Shown: piece after piece, positions 36,501-46,202 of the stretch
Numbering within the stretch: the first letter of the stretch is position 1
Layout: every line of letters starts with the position of its first letter
DNA from: Actinoplanes sp. NBRC 103695
Lineage (GTDB): Bacteria > Actinomycetota > Actinomycetes > Mycobacteriales > Micromonosporaceae
DNA: 64,000 nt
Assembly: GCF_030269485.1 (NCBI RefSeq)
Contig: NZ_BSTL01000004.1
Coordinates: 310,001 to 374,000 of the forward strand
Direction of reading: 5' to 3'
Position numbers and translations under genes: made by a program
The notes under the pieces: generated by a model
What the model was told of the DNA's origin: nothing
Seen by the model: the letters and a program-made list of their open reading frames with translations, nothing else
Database searches by the model: none

Positions 36501-39500
36501 CGGCCGCGATCGTGGAGTCCGGCGACTGCGACGTCACGTCGTACACGGTCACCGGACTCGACGAGGGCGTGGCCGGGCGCCTGCACCGGTTCGTGCGGCT
36601 CCAGCGGCGGCTCGGCCTCACGGCCCGCCAGCTTGACGTCTACCTCGCGGGCAGGGCCCTCGACGACACCGCGCTGTCCGGGCTCGCCGGGCTCCACCGG
36701 CTGAAGGATCGCACCGGGGCGGACTGGCCGGTGCTGGTCGCGATGTTCGACGGCTTCGACGACCACGAGTACCCCGACCACACCGGCGACGGACCAGCCC
36801 GGACCCTTTACCAGCAGCTCTTCCGCAACCGCCTGACGGTCGCCGCAGGCACCCTCCCGGACCGGGCAGCCGACGTGTCCGGGACGGTCGCGGACCACGT
36901 ACCGGGGCTGCTCGCGGGCCTGCGGCTGAGCGACGCCGACCTGGACGTGGTGCTCGCCGGCCTGGGCCGGACCCGGGCCGGGGCGCTGGACGCAACGCTG
37001 CTCGGCCGCCTGCACGGCACCGCCGAGCTGGCCCGCGGGCTGGGGCTGCGGGTGCGGGAATACGACATCCTGCGGCGGGTACACGGCGGCGACCCGCTCG
37101 CCGGGCCGGCCGAGGCGCTGCGCTTCGCCGAGCTGGCAGACGCGGCGACCGCGTCCGGGTTCACCGTCCCGGAGCTGGGCCACCTGCTCATCCGGCACGT
37201 CACCGCCAACTCGGGTGTCGCGCTGCAGGACCGCGACGTCGCCGCGTTCCTGACCGGGCTGCGGCAAGGGCTGGCCGAGATCGCCGGGCGGCTACGGCAG
37301 CAGGCCGACGAGACCGACGCGGCGTACGTCACCGCGCGGCTCGGCACGGTACCCGCGCTGGCCGCCGACGCCGACCTGGTCGCCGCGCTCGCGATCGTGG
37401 ACGGCGGCTGGACCGGGCCGGCCGCCGAGCGCACCGCCCTGATCGACCGGTACTTCGCCGGGGTTCTTCCCGACCCGGCCGAGGCACACACGAAGCTGGC
37501 CGCCCTCCCGGCCGGTGAGACGCCCGCCGAGCGGCAGGTCCGCGTCGACGCCCGGTTCGCCTACGTCGCTCCCCACCTGCAACGGCACCTGCTGCGCCGA
37601 AGCAAGGACCTGCACGTCGTCCAGCAGGCCGCCGCCTTCCTGGACCTGGCCGAACCGTCCGCCGACCTGCTGCTGCAACGCACCGGCCTGCGTACCGTCC
37701 TGAACGACCCGAGCCTGCTCGACCCGGCCGCCGGCGTCGACGAAGCGGCGTTGCCCGCCGTCTACCCCGCCCTGCGGCACCTGCACCGCATCGCACTGCT
37801 GATTCGCCGCTTCGCGATGACGCCCGCCGAGGTCGCCTGGTGGCTCACGCCCGGCAACGCCGAGGGCCTCGGCTGGATCCGCCCGGCCGAGCTCGGCACG
37901 GCCACTCCGGTTCCGGCGGACCGCTGGCTCGCCATGCGGTGGTTCTTCGCCTGGAAAGCCGCCCTGCCCGCCTCCGACCGGACCGCGTTCGACGTCGCCG
38001 ACGAGGTCCTCGACGTGGCCGCGCCCAGCGCCGGCAGCATCACCGCGCTGGCCCGCCTGACCGGCTGGGACGAAGCCGGGATCGGCGCGCTGGCCCGGGC
38101 GTTCGGCTGGCTCGGCCCGGCCGGCTCCGGCGTCGACCAGGTCAAGCAACGCCTCGCGTCGATGCCTTCGCTGCGCCGGCTGGCCCGCTGCTTCGAGGTG
38201 CTGGCGAGGCTCGGGGTGACCGCGGAGCGTGCCGCGGCCTGGGCGGGCACCGCACCGGACGCCACGGTCGCCGACGAGGTCACCCAGGCGCTGAAGGCCC
38301 GCTACGACCTGCCGCAGTGGCTGGAGGCGAACCGCCCGGTGCAGGACGCGCTGCGCGAGGCGCGCCGGGACGTGCTGGTCGACTGGCTGGTAGCGCACCC
38401 CGACAAGGACCGCGGCCACGGCTGGACCGACGCCGACGGCCTGTACAGCCACTTCCTGATCGACGTCGCGATGAGCGCCTGCGCCCTGACCTCCCGTCTC
38501 AAGCAGGCCACCGCATCCGTCCAGCTCTTCGTCCAGCGGGTACTGCTCGACCTGGAGAACGACGTCCTGGCCAGCACCGTCGCCGATCCGAAGTGGAAGC
38601 AGTGGCAGTGGATGCGCCGCTACCGGGTCTGGGAGGCCAACCGCAAGGTCTTCCTCTACCCGGAGAACTGGATCGAGCCGGAGCTGCGCGACGAGAAATC
38701 GCCGTTCTTCCTCGACCTGGAGCACGAGCTGCAGCAGAACGACGTGACCGCCCGCACGGTGGAGGACGCATACCGGACCTACCTCGGCAAACTCGACCGG
38801 GTCGCGAACCTGGAGATCCGCGCGATGTTCGAAGAGCGGATCGGCGAAGAGACCATCCTGCACGTCGTCGGCCGCACCCGGGGCAGCAAGGGCGCCGAGT
38901 ACTTCTACCGGACCCGGGTCAACCGGGCCCGGTGGACCGCGTGGCAGCCGGTAAAGCTGGAGATCAACGCCGACCATCTCACGATCGGCATGCACGACCG
39001 TCGCCTCTACCTGCTCTGGCCACAGCTGCTGGAGAAGGCCGCCGACCCGAACCTGCTGCGCACCCCCGCCGAGAACTCCACCTTCACCGTGGAACCACCC
39101 CGCAAGTACTGGGAGGTGCGGCTCTTCTCCAGCGAGCTCAAGGACGGCGGCTGGACACCCAAGGTGCTGTCCGACAGCGCGGTCCGGGTATGGCACTCCC
39201 AAGCCGGCGGTGACCTGCCCCAGAACCTGGGCTTCCGGGTCCGCACGCTGCCGCAGATCCGCGCCCACCTGTTCCTGTCCACGGACCCGGCCACACTCGC
39301 ACCGACCGCGGTCGAGGGTTTCGAGAAGCTCGGCCAGCAGGTCGCGCCGGTCCCGCTCGACCTGGTCGAATACCTCGTATCGCCCGCGGAGAGCCGCTTC
39401 CACGGCGACCTGCTACGGCACTCGACGGCGTCGCTGTACTTCTACTACGGCTCGGTCACCGAGACCGGCAAGCCGCACCAGATCCCGGCGCACCAGAACG

Positions 39501-42500
39501 CGCTGGCGATCCGCGTTCTCGGCGCGGCCGCCGCCAACCGCACCTGGACCGTGCTGGACTCGCAGGCATCCGGATTCGCGCCCGCCGGGTCGTTCTTCAC
39601 CTGGGACGACCGGCGCACCTACTTCGTCGACTACACCCACCACACCGAGACCACCTACACCTCCCGGGCCTGGCACACCTGGAACGTATCCACCTTCCGG
39701 TTCCAGCCGCACTACCACCCGTTCGTGCCGCTGTTCACCAAGGAGCTGAACACCTGGGGAATCCACGGACTGCTCAACCGGCGGATCCAGGTCAGCCCGG
39801 GCAGCGTGCCGGGCAGCCCGCCGCCGTTCGACTTCGCCTCCTACCGGCCGGACAGCACGGTGCCCGCCCCGCACCCGGTCGAGGAGGTCGACTTCAGCTA
39901 CGCCGGGGCGTATTCCCCGTACAACTGGGAGCTCTTCTTCCACGTGCCGATGTTCATCGCGAGCAGACTGGCCGCGAACCAGCGCTTCGAGGAGGCGCTG
40001 CACTGGTTCCACTTCATCTTCGATCCGACCGGCACCGACACCGCGACGACCGACCCGGACACCCCACAGCAGAAGTTCTGGATCACGAAACCCTTCTTCG
40101 AGACGACCACCGCCGGATACCGCAAAAGCCGGATCGAGAACATCATGCTGGCCATCGCGAAGGGCGACGCCGAACTGCGGGCCCAGGTGGAGGAGTGGCG
40201 CGACCACCCATTCAATCCGCACCTGATCGCGCGGATGCGCACCGTCGCGTACCAGAAGAATGTCCTGATCAAGTACGTCCAGACCCTGATCGCCTGGGGC
40301 GACCAGCTGTTCGGGCAGGACACGATCGAATCGATCAACGAAGCCACCCAGCTGTACGTGCTGGCCGCCACCATCCTCGGGAGCCGGCCGAAGAGCGTGC
40401 CGCGCTCCACACCCGACCCGGCCCGCACTCTCTACCAGCTGCAGGCAGACGACATCGACCCGTTCGGCAACGTGCTGCGCGAGGTGGAGAACCTGCTCCC
40501 GACAGTCCCGGCCACCACCGCACCAGCCCCGGACCGGCCCGAGCTGCCCCGCCTGGAACTGCTCTACTTCGGCATCCCGAACAACGAGAAGCTACTCACC
40601 CTGTGGGATACGGTCGACGACCGGCTCTTCAAGATCCGCCACTGTATGAACCTGGCCGGCACGGTCCGGCAACTGCCGCTGTTCGAGCCGCCGATCGACC
40701 CCGCGCTGCTGGTCCGGGCCGCCGCAGCCGGGCTGGACGTCGGCTCGGTGCTCGACGACATCGGCGCACCGATGCCCGCATTCCGTTTCCGGGTCACCCT
40801 GCGACGCGCCCAGGAGGCGTGCGCCGCCGTCACCGAACTCGGCGCCGCGATGCTGGCCGCGCTGGAGAAACGCGACGCGGAGACGTTCGCCGCCCTGCGA
40901 TCGCAGCACGAGATCGCCCTGCTGGACGTGCTCCGAGACGTCCGCAGCAGCCAGGTAGACGAGGCCAAGGCGGGGTGGGAGGCCGCCCAGCGGGCCCGTG
41001 ACCTGGTCGAGCTGCGCCGCACTCACCACCAGAGGCTGCTCGACGAGGGTCTCAACGCGGGCGAGGCCACCGCGCTGACCCTCTCCGGGCTCTCGCTTGC
41101 GGGCGAGGCCGCCGTCGCGATCGGCTACATCCTGTCCGGCGGGCTGAAGCTGATCCCAAGCTTCGTGGCCGGCGCGGCCGGCTTCGGCGGCACCCCGACC
41201 GTCAGCGCATCGATGGGCGGCCAGCAGATCGGCGACTCCGCCGAGATGGCGGTGGCGACACTGCGATCGCTGACCACGCTCGCCGACAAGGGCGCGGCGA
41301 TGGCCACCGTGCTGGCCGGCCACGCCCGCCGAGCCCAGGACTGGAAACACCAGGCGGACGCCGCCGCCACCGAACTGCCCGGCGTCGACAAGCAAATCCT
41401 GGCAGCCGAGATCCGGCACCGGATCGCCGAGCGGGACCTGCGCCACCACGACCGGCGGCGGGACACCGCAGCAGCCGAGGACGACGTCCTGCGGTCCAAG
41501 TTCACCGACGCCGAGCTCTACGACTGGATGGTCGGTCAGCTGTCCGCGGTCTACTTCCAGAGTTACCAGCTCGCCTACGACCTGGCCAAGCAGGCCGAGC
41601 GCAGCCTGAGATACGAGCTGGGCCTGACCGAATCCGGCTACGTCCGGCGCGGCCACTGGGACAACCTCCGCAAGGGCCTGCTGGCCGGGGAGCGGCTAGC
41701 CCACGACCTGCGCCGCCTGGATGCGGCCTACCACGACCTGAACCGGCGCGAGTACGAGCTGACCAAGCACGTCCCACTCTCCCAACTCGACCCGGTGGCC
41801 CTGCTCCAGCTGCAACGCAACGGCGAGTGCTTCATCACCGTCCCAGAGGCGACCTTCGACCTGGACCACCCCGGTCACTACTTCCGCCGGCTCAAGTCGG
41901 TCTCACTGTCGGTGCCGTGCGTCGCCGCCGGCCCGTACGGCACCGTGGCCGCCACCCTCACCCTGCTCGGCGACAGCCTGCGCAAGGACGCCACCCTGCG
42001 TAACGGCGAGTACCCACGCGACCCGTCCGCCACCGATACCCGCTTCCGCGACGGCACCGCCCCGGTCCAGTCGATCGCAACCAGCTCGCCCATCGACGAC
42101 AGCGGCCTCTTCGAGCTGCGCTTCGACGACGAGCGCTACCTGCCGTTCGAGGGCGCCGGAGCGATCAGCGCCTGGCACCTGCGGCTCGGCGCAGCGGCAC
42201 CACGGCTCGACCCCGCCGCGATCACCGACGTGGTCCTGCACCTGCGCTACACCGCCCGCGAGGGCGGCGGGCTGCTACGCCGCGAAGCCGCGAAAGACAT
42301 CGGCACAACCCTGTCCGAGGCGACCCTCGCCGCCGGCCGGCACGGCCTCTACCGGGTATTCGACCTGGTCAACGAATACCGCGACGAGTTCCACCGCTTC
42401 CTGCACCCCGCACGGCCGACCGACGAGCAAGTTCTCCTGCTCGGCGACCTCTCCGGCCGGCTGCCCTGGTTCACCCACGCCTTCACCACGAAGAAGGTAC

Positions 42501-42766
42501 GCGCGGTGGAGGTCGCCGCCCGGATGGCGGACGGCGCCACGTACGAGGTGGTGCTGGAACCGCTCGCCGCTGCGCTGAACCTCGCCCCCGACACGGCCTA
42601 CCGCGGACTGCACCGGACCGCGAAGGACCTCAACGGTTCGGAGGCCCCCATCACCGGATGGACGCTCAAGTTACGCAAGGCAGGTGCCGCCGACTTCCGT
42701 TCCCTGCCTCCGGACGCGGTCACCGAACTGTTCCTGATCATCGCGTACACCGTGGAGGGCCCGTGA
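33509..42766 (+). CDS. TcA subunit of a Tc/ABC toxin with N-terminal carboxypeptidase-regulatory-like domains
   Basis: 3085 aa from ATG 33509 (AGAGAGGTGG upstream). Two transthyretin/carboxypeptidase-regulatory-like Ig domains come first (residues 1-95 and 105-195), each with LPGASV/LAGVSV and GRAETD.D.GRY. The TcA body includes a VRP1-type region (about 680-720), ANRKVFLYPENWI and following helices (about 1705-1775), neuraminidase-like and receptor-binding regions, a long alpha-helical shell and hydrophobic pore region (about 2430-2665), and the C-terminal TcB-binding domain (from about 2670, ending ELFLIIAYTVEGP). TcA forms the pentameric syringe that binds target cells and injects the BC payload. 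The stop overlaps the nucleotidyltransferase start. Confidence 0.92.
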   Translation: MPTTSFTVTGTVTDASNGRLPGASVTAWSPGRDGPDVSLGRAETDNDGRYRIEIEVDGHLDTVGVDVHIDGRDVGRSRPHRVGRPETVIDVQTDFRPEPEPDHEPRDRVVFGVVRDAFGAPLAGVSVQAFDRDLRSEQSLGRAETDDEGRYAVAYSAAQFRRAEKDSADLVLAVTDGEGEPLLRSTVHYNAPAQAEIDLDLDGVTFAGPSEWEVQTGALTPLLAGVAPADLREDEQHQDVSFLSGETGFSQLTIGTWAACWRLAERTRRDDTPLPPEALFAFLAQGEPSIFRESMLDDIRHPERITLMEDALLRALATLTPQRQREILTAALTRNLIPARLRPAVDDLLATLQQIRLRAAADSGVGGGKGTVGQLLDVVGVPAPQRDAVLAVMAEHRGSLAGLWAKLATDPQVPEATVTQVRGVVELGALTRNHVPLVGLLAPRITGGELSRRDLARYSADDWLGVFATPGPDGQPVGVPDNIDGDTPEQRQATFASILGQQFERAYPTAVLAAKINRSEARAPQLTARVARFLDTHPDLHLDRVRIDQYLAGRRAANEATGDDTDTDDALLTELSTVQRVFKLSPTFTGVDAMLTKGIESAQQVYFMGQAQFAETVADTPVTRIEARSIYRRAENVYALALTTFADFSLAVNRLNPAAVPDLAPDAETRPVIDALPNLRSLFGSLDYCECKGCRSVYSPAAHFVDVLRFLGDRGSQGTAVNAGKTVQQVLLQRRPDLGDIELSCENTNTPLPYIDLVNEILEDVVAPPDGPALPAGLEAGLAPGPISPEVLAALRDAGVTAGDDARVAGPDIRGQWTVRDASRSYRIFRHDGGLSLLATRQTTGTAAELRASPEHRNPAAYAKLAGEVFPLRLPFDLAAEQTRGYLDQLGVPYPRLLELFGPESGIRVDCAVLGVDEGPHGVVTATTPGRDPWDFWGLDEQDNAVPHPDAPGDPAMTVTGTWLEVLAQVPVLLHRAGLSYRELLEVLDCRYPDPAATAAIVESGDCDVTSYTVTGLDEGVAGRLHRFVRLQRRLGLTARQLDVYLAGRALDDTALSGLAGLHRLKDRTGADWPVLVAMFDGFDDHEYPDHTGDGPARTLYQQLFRNRLTVAAGTLPDRAADVSGTVADHVPGLLAGLRLSDADLDVVLAGLGRTRAGALDATLLGRLHGTAELARGLGLRVREYDILRRVHGGDPLAGPAEALRFAELADAATASGFTVPELGHLLIRHVTANSGVALQDRDVAAFLTGLRQGLAEIAGRLRQQADETDAAYVTARLGTVPALAADADLVAALAIVDGGWTGPAAERTALIDRYFAGVLPDPAEAHTKLAALPAGETPAERQVRVDARFAYVAPHLQRHLLRRSKDLHVVQQAAAFLDLAEPSADLLLQRTGLRTVLNDPSLLDPAAGVDEAALPAVYPALRHLHRIALLIRRFAMTPAEVAWWLTPGNAEGLGWIRPAELGTATPVPADRWLAMRWFFAWKAALPASDRTAFDVADEVLDVAAPSAGSITALARLTGWDEAGIGALARAFGWLGPAGSGVDQVKQRLASMPSLRRLARCFEVLARLGVTAERAAAWAGTAPDATVADEVTQALKARYDLPQWLEANRPVQDALREARRDVLVDWLVAHPDKDRGHGWTDADGLYSHFLIDVAMSACALTSRLKQATASVQLFVQRVLLDLENDVLASTVADPKWKQWQWMRRYRVWEANRKVFLYPENWIEPELRDEKSPFFLDLEHELQQNDVTARTVEDAYRTYLGKLDRVANLEIRAMFEERIGEETILHVVGRTRGSKGAEYFYRTRVNRARWTAWQPVKLEINADHLTIGMHDRRLYLLWPQLLEKAADPNLLRTPAENSTFTVEPPRKYWEVRLFSSELKDGGWTPKVLSDSAVRVWHSQAGGDLPQNLGFRVRTLPQIRAHLFLSTDPATLAPTAVEGFEKLGQQVAPVPLDLVEYLVSPAESRFHGDLLRHSTASLYFYYGSVTETGKPHQIPAHQNALAIRVLGAAAANRTWTVLDSQASGFAPAGSFFTWDDRRTYFVDYTHHTETTYTSRAWHTWNVSTFRFQPHYHPFVPLFTKELNTWGIHGLLNRRIQVSPGSVPGSPPPFDFASYRPDSTVPAPHPVEEVDFSYAGAYSPYNWELFFHVPMFIASRLAANQRFEEALHWFHFIFDPTGTDTATTDPDTPQQKFWITKPFFETTTAGYRKSRIENIMLAIAKGDAELRAQVEEWRDHPFNPHLIARMRTVAYQKNVLIKYVQTLIAWGDQLFGQDTIESINEATQLYVLAATILGSRPKSVPRSTPDPARTLYQLQADDIDPFGNVLREVENLLPTVPATTAPAPDRPELPRLELLYFGIPNNEKLLTLWDTVDDRLFKIRHCMNLAGTVRQLPLFEPPIDPALLVRAAAAGLDVGSVLDDIGAPMPAFRFRVTLRRAQEACAAVTELGAAMLAALEKRDAETFAALRSQHEIALLDVLRDVRSSQVDEAKAGWEAAQRARDLVELRRTHHQRLLDEGLNAGEATALTLSGLSLAGEAAVAIGYILSGGLKLIPSFVAGAAGFGGTPTVSASMGGQQIGDSAEMAVATLRSLTTLADKGAAMATVLAGHARRAQDWKHQADAAATELPGVDKQILAAEIRHRIAERDLRHHDRRRDTAAAEDDVLRSKFTDAELYDWMVGQLSAVYFQSYQLAYDLAKQAERSLRYELGLTESGYVRRGHWDNLRKGLLAGERLAHDLRRLDAAYHDLNRREYELTKHVPLSQLDPVALLQLQRNGECFITVPEATFDLDHPGHYFRRLKSVSLSVPCVAAGPYGTVAATLTLLGDSLRKDATLRNGEYPRDPSATDTRFRDGTAPVQSIATSSPIDDSGLFELRFDDERYLPFEGAGAISAWHLRLGAAAPRLDPAAITDVVLHLRYTAREGGGLLRREAAKDIGTTLSEATLAAGRHGLYRVFDLVNEYRDEFHRFLHPARPTDEQVLLLGDLSGRLPWFTHAFTTKKVRAVEVAARMADGATYEVVLEPLAAALNLAPDTAYRGLHRTAKDLNGSEAPITGWTLKLRKAGAADFRSLPPDAVTELFLIIAYTVEGP

Positions 42767-43086
42767 CCGGGATCCTGTCCGAGGCCGAGATCACGCGGAT
42801 CGTCGGCCGGATCGCGCGCCTGACCGACCCGGACTCTGTCCTGATCTTCGGGTCATACGCCAAGGGCCGGGCCGAGATCCGCAGCGATCTCGACCTGCTC
42901 GTAGTAATGCCGAATGGTCCACTGCGGTGGCGGCCGTGCGACCTCGAGCCACTCACCAGCGGCTCGATCATCCCGGTCGACGTGCACATCGTCACGTCCG
43001 AAGAGCTGACCGAATACGGCGCCGTGCGGCACCACTTCCTGCACTCGGTGCTGACTACTGCCCGGACCGCCTACCGGCGGACCTAG
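42763..43086 (+). CDS. Minimal nucleotidyltransferase (MNT-like, DNA polymerase beta fold)
   Basis: 107 aa from GTG 42763, overlapping the TcA stop in GTGA. Contains the NTase signature GSYAKG (30-35), the metal ligands D42 and D44 in SDLDLLVV and a third Asp in PVDVHIVT (D73). The size matches MNT-type enzymes that AMPylate a HEPN toxin, but no HEPN partner is adjacent. Translational coupling to a TcA gene suggests a role with the toxin: modifying it, protecting the producer, or acting as an immunity or regulatory enzyme. That role is inference. Confidence 0.85.
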   Translation: MTGILSEAEITRIVGRIARLTDPDSVLIFGSYAKGRAEIRSDLDLLVVMPNGPLRWRPCDLEPLTSGSIIPVDVHIVTSEELTEYGAVRHHFLHSVLTTARTAYRRT

Positions 43087-43482
43087 ACCATCTATTCCAA
43101 GGGGTACGGGGTGAAGTCGGCAACGCGGAATATCAGCAATGCGTCACGAGGGTTTTTCGCGTTCTTGTCTCGGGCCACCAGTGCCACGCCTGGCCGGAAG
43201 TCGTCGAGCTGATCGACAGCCTTCCGTCATCAAATTGTTACGAGTGGACGTTGGCCGCTTTTCTCATGTAGCTCACGTATTGATCAAGCCGCTTGAAGTG
43301 CGGTATCCCGCGAAGGCGGATTTAAACAGTCCGATACGGAAGATCCATCGACGAGCGCGTCGCCGAATTTGGGAACTATTGATCCCCAGCCTTCACTCGT
43401 CTTTTTGTCGACCGGGAAGCTGCCGATGTGTACGGTGCAAACCCATCATTCAGCTAACTCTCAGTGATAGGCGGCCGGGTAC
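43087..43482. other. Lower-GC gap before the kinase gene
   Basis: About 400 bp of visibly lower GC without consistent third-position bias. The open frames crossing it (for example 43139-43486) encode no recognisable protein. It likely holds the kinase promoter and may be decayed foreign DNA. Confidence 0.5.
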
Positions 43483-45141
43483 GTGACACTTAGCCCATTA
43501 CGCCCTGGTGATCCACAACGACTCGGCGTTTACCGTTTGCTCGGGCGCCTCGGTGAAGGCGGCATGGGCACCGTCTATCTGGGTGAGAGGCCGACCGGCC
43601 ATCGAGTTGCGGTCAAGGTCGTGAAGGCGGACCTCTCCTATGACACTGTATTCCGCGCCCGATTCCTCAGCGAGGTCAAACGAGCGCGCCAGGTTCCGCC
43701 ATTCTGCACCGCCGAGCTGCTCGACGCCGACGTAGATCATGACACCCCGTACCTGGTCGTCGAATACGTCGAAGGTCCCAGCTTGGCCGACCTCGTCCGG
43801 ACTAACGGACCGGTCGCCCGGGGCAACCTGCACAGCATCGCCCTCGGTGTGGCCACCGCACTCACCGCCATCCACGACGCCGGGGTCGTGCACCGCGACC
43901 TCAAGCCAGCCAACGTTCTGCTCGCACCAGGCGCACCTAAAGTCATCGACTTCGGCATCGCCACCGCGCTCGACACCACCAGCCAGCACACCGTTCCCGG
44001 CCAAGTCCTCGGCACCATCGCCTACATGGGACCCGAACGGCTCAACCCGGCAACCGCTGCCAACGCCAGGCCATCCGCAGACGTCTTCGCCTGGGGCGCC
44101 ATCGTCACCTACGCGGGCACCGGACACACACCCTTCGCCCCAGAGGCACTGATCGCCACCGCCGCCGGTATCGCCCTGCCCCCGCCGGACCTCACCGGCC
44201 TGCCCGATCCGCTACGGGACCTCGTCACCCGAGCCCTGCACATCGACCCGGCACAACGGCCCAGCGCCCACGAACTCCTCGAGCTCCTGCTCACCACCGA
44301 CACGGCCGCCCATGCACCGATACGTGCCGAACTGGCGCGACGCCCGGAGCTGCGCAAGGCTGCTTCCGCCGTCCGACACACCGTCGCCATTGACACAACC
44401 GAGCAGACCAGAGGACCCCGGATACACCACAGCCTTCGCACGCTCGTCAGTCACCGCGACCACCACGCCCGGCGGAGCCCGATGAGAACGATCGCAGTCG
44501 CGGCCGCCCTCGTCGTAGCCGCCGGACTGGCCGCCTACTCGGTGGCGCACACCATCGACGGCGGCGGCACCGGAAACACACCCGCGGCACCGGCCACGCC
44601 GGATGTCGCGGAGCGCAACCTGGACCCTGGCAAGGAACCCGCGAGCCGCGGCAGGCCACGCAACACCTGCATCCTCGACGGGCCACTGCAGGCCACCCTG
44701 CGGAACCCCAGAGCGTTCACCTGCCCGACCTCTGACACACCCGAGCAGCAATCCATCACTGCGCGGATCAGCCTGGGCACGCCCGAGGTCTGCGCAGCGA
44801 TCTGGACCCACGCCGTCAACGGTCACGGCCATCGGATCACCGTCTGCCGCGAACACGTCAGCCTGGAGATCGAAAACGACGGGAACTCCCGGACCCTCGC
44901 CCACGCCGCCCTCGACGAAGCAGCCGAACCCGGTACCTGGCACAGGGTAGACATCCGCGCTGCCGACACCGGCGTCAACGTCGACCTCGACGGCGACCGT
45001 GTCGTCTCCCGCGCCTGGACCCTTCCGGCCCCTGCCTGCGGCACCGTCACCCTCGGCATCGTCAACCGTGCGCATACCGCCCGGCAGTCCGCTCAGGCCC
45101 GGGTCACCGTCGCCGACATAGCCGTGATCTCCGAACCTTGA
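43483..45141 (+). CDS. Transmembrane Ser/Thr protein kinase (Pkn-like)
   Basis: 552 aa from GTG 43483. The kinase domain spans residues 14-270: P-loop GEGGMGTVY, Lys45 in VAVKVV, catalytic HRDLKPANVLL, DFG as VIDFGIA, and GTIAYMGPERL in the activation segment. A basic juxtamembrane linker leads to one transmembrane helix (about 332-352) and a 200-residue extracellular domain with cysteines and a beta-sandwich-like pattern (WHRVDIRAADTGVNVDLDGD) but no PASTA repeats. It probably senses an outside signal and phosphorylates cytoplasmic targets. It is the only other intact signalling gene next to the toxin operon. Confidence 0.92.
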   Translation: MTLSPLRPGDPQRLGVYRLLGRLGEGGMGTVYLGERPTGHRVAVKVVKADLSYDTVFRARFLSEVKRARQVPPFCTAELLDADVDHDTPYLVVEYVEGPSLADLVRTNGPVARGNLHSIALGVATALTAIHDAGVVHRDLKPANVLLAPGAPKVIDFGIATALDTTSQHTVPGQVLGTIAYMGPERLNPATAANARPSADVFAWGAIVTYAGTGHTPFAPEALIATAAGIALPPPDLTGLPDPLRDLVTRALHIDPAQRPSAHELLELLLTTDTAAHAPIRAELARRPELRKAASAVRHTVAIDTTEQTRGPRIHHSLRTLVSHRDHHARRSPMRTIAVAAALVVAAGLAAYSVAHTIDGGGTGNTPAAPATPDVAERNLDPGKEPASRGRPRNTCILDGPLQATLRNPRAFTCPTSDTPEQQSITARISLGTPEVCAAIWTHAVNGHGHRITVCREHVSLEIENDGNSRTLAHAALDEAAEPGTWHRVDIRAADTGVNVDLDGDRVVSRAWTLPAPACGTVTLGIVNRAHTARQSAQARVTVADIAVISEP

Positions 45142-45553
45142 ACCGGCCTCCACCCAACGGTCGGCTTGGCACACTCCGTGCCGCCAATGGCCTGTACTGA
45201 CGCTGTGCTGCCGCCCTCGGCGGGCGGCCGCCAGCGGCAGGCTGTCGGGGGTCAGCCGGCTCAGACCTCGGCCAGGCGGGCATGCTGCATCGCCGTGATG
45301 GCGGGATCGAGGCCAAGCTGCAGATGCCCGGAGTCCGACGCCGTACTGGGCGACCGTGGCACGCGGTGTCGCCGACGGCGGCCGGGCACACCGGAACCAC
45401 TCTTATGTGCGATGCCCGCACGGAGGCAGTACCGGGCACGGGGCCTCACCCTAATTGCACCGATTCATGGAACTCGCCACTTATGACCGCAATATCGATG
45501 GTGGGCGGCTGGCAGCTGTCCGGCCGGCACAGGATCTACGGGCGTGCGACGTT

Positions 45554-45595
45554 CTTTCTGGTCGTCGGGCTTGACTTTCTGGTCGTCGGGCTTGA
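45554..45595. repeat. 21-bp perfect tandem duplication
   Basis: CTTTCTGGTCGTCGGGCTTGA occurs twice head-to-tail with a period of exactly 21 bp, inside gene debris. Confidence 0.85.
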
Positions 45596-45598
45596 CGC

Positions 45599-45765
45599 CG
45601 CGACACGGTCGCCAGCTTCCTTGCGGCGGTCGCCGCCATTCTCGGATTCGGTCTGACCGTCTACCAGCTTGCGGTCGGCGGCCGTTCCGGACCGCGCCGG
45701 TCGAGATCTCGAGCAAATACACCGTGCACGTGAGCCGCTCGGTGTTCGTGAGGATCGGCGACTGA
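45599..45765 (+). pseudogene. Fragment of a small membrane protein gene
   Basis: One frame encodes a clear hydrophobic helix (DTVASFLAAVAAILGFGLTVYQLAVGGR). After a frame change near 45690 another continues with VEISSKYTVHVSRSVFVRIGD and a stop at 45763. Together they look like the C-terminal half of a one-helix membrane protein broken by an indel. The remaining part of 45142-46202 contains no recognisable gene and has reduced GC. Confidence 0.35.
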
Positions 45766-46202
45766 AGGCCACCTTTGCAAGGTCGTCCGGCATCACGGAG
45801 GTGGGGATGTCCCACAGCGGCCGATGAACAAGGTGCTGCGGCAGATACCGGAGTGAAGATACTCTTTGTTGGTCAGCGAGTCGTGCAAGTTGCAATATCC
45901 ATGTGCCGTTCTGCCTAATGGCGGCTTGACAGGTGGCATATTGCTATTGCGCCGATTGCATCTTCAAGTGACTCACTCATCTCGGAGGCTTACCAAACCT
46001 CGCCTTCATCCCGCACAATCCACTTACAACTGAAGGCGCAGGCTGGACTCGACAGATCATCGACAGCGAGCCCGCCGTTCGCACCGCATCGTCGAGAGAG
46101 GGCTCGAGATGAAGGGCGGATACGGCCAACCGACCTAAGGTTTACCCGGAACCTTCGACCAAACCTGCATCCGAGCCCGGCGCTAGCTCGCGCCTCGATG
46201 GA

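Noticed and set aside
42763-43086. Complete MNT/HEPN toxin-antitoxin pair
   Set aside because: Only the nucleotidyltransferase is present; no HEPN protein with RxxxxxH is encoded next to it.
43139-43486. 115-codon ORF upstream of the kinase
   Set aside because: Poor codon bias, overlaps the kinase start, and no recognisable sequence features.
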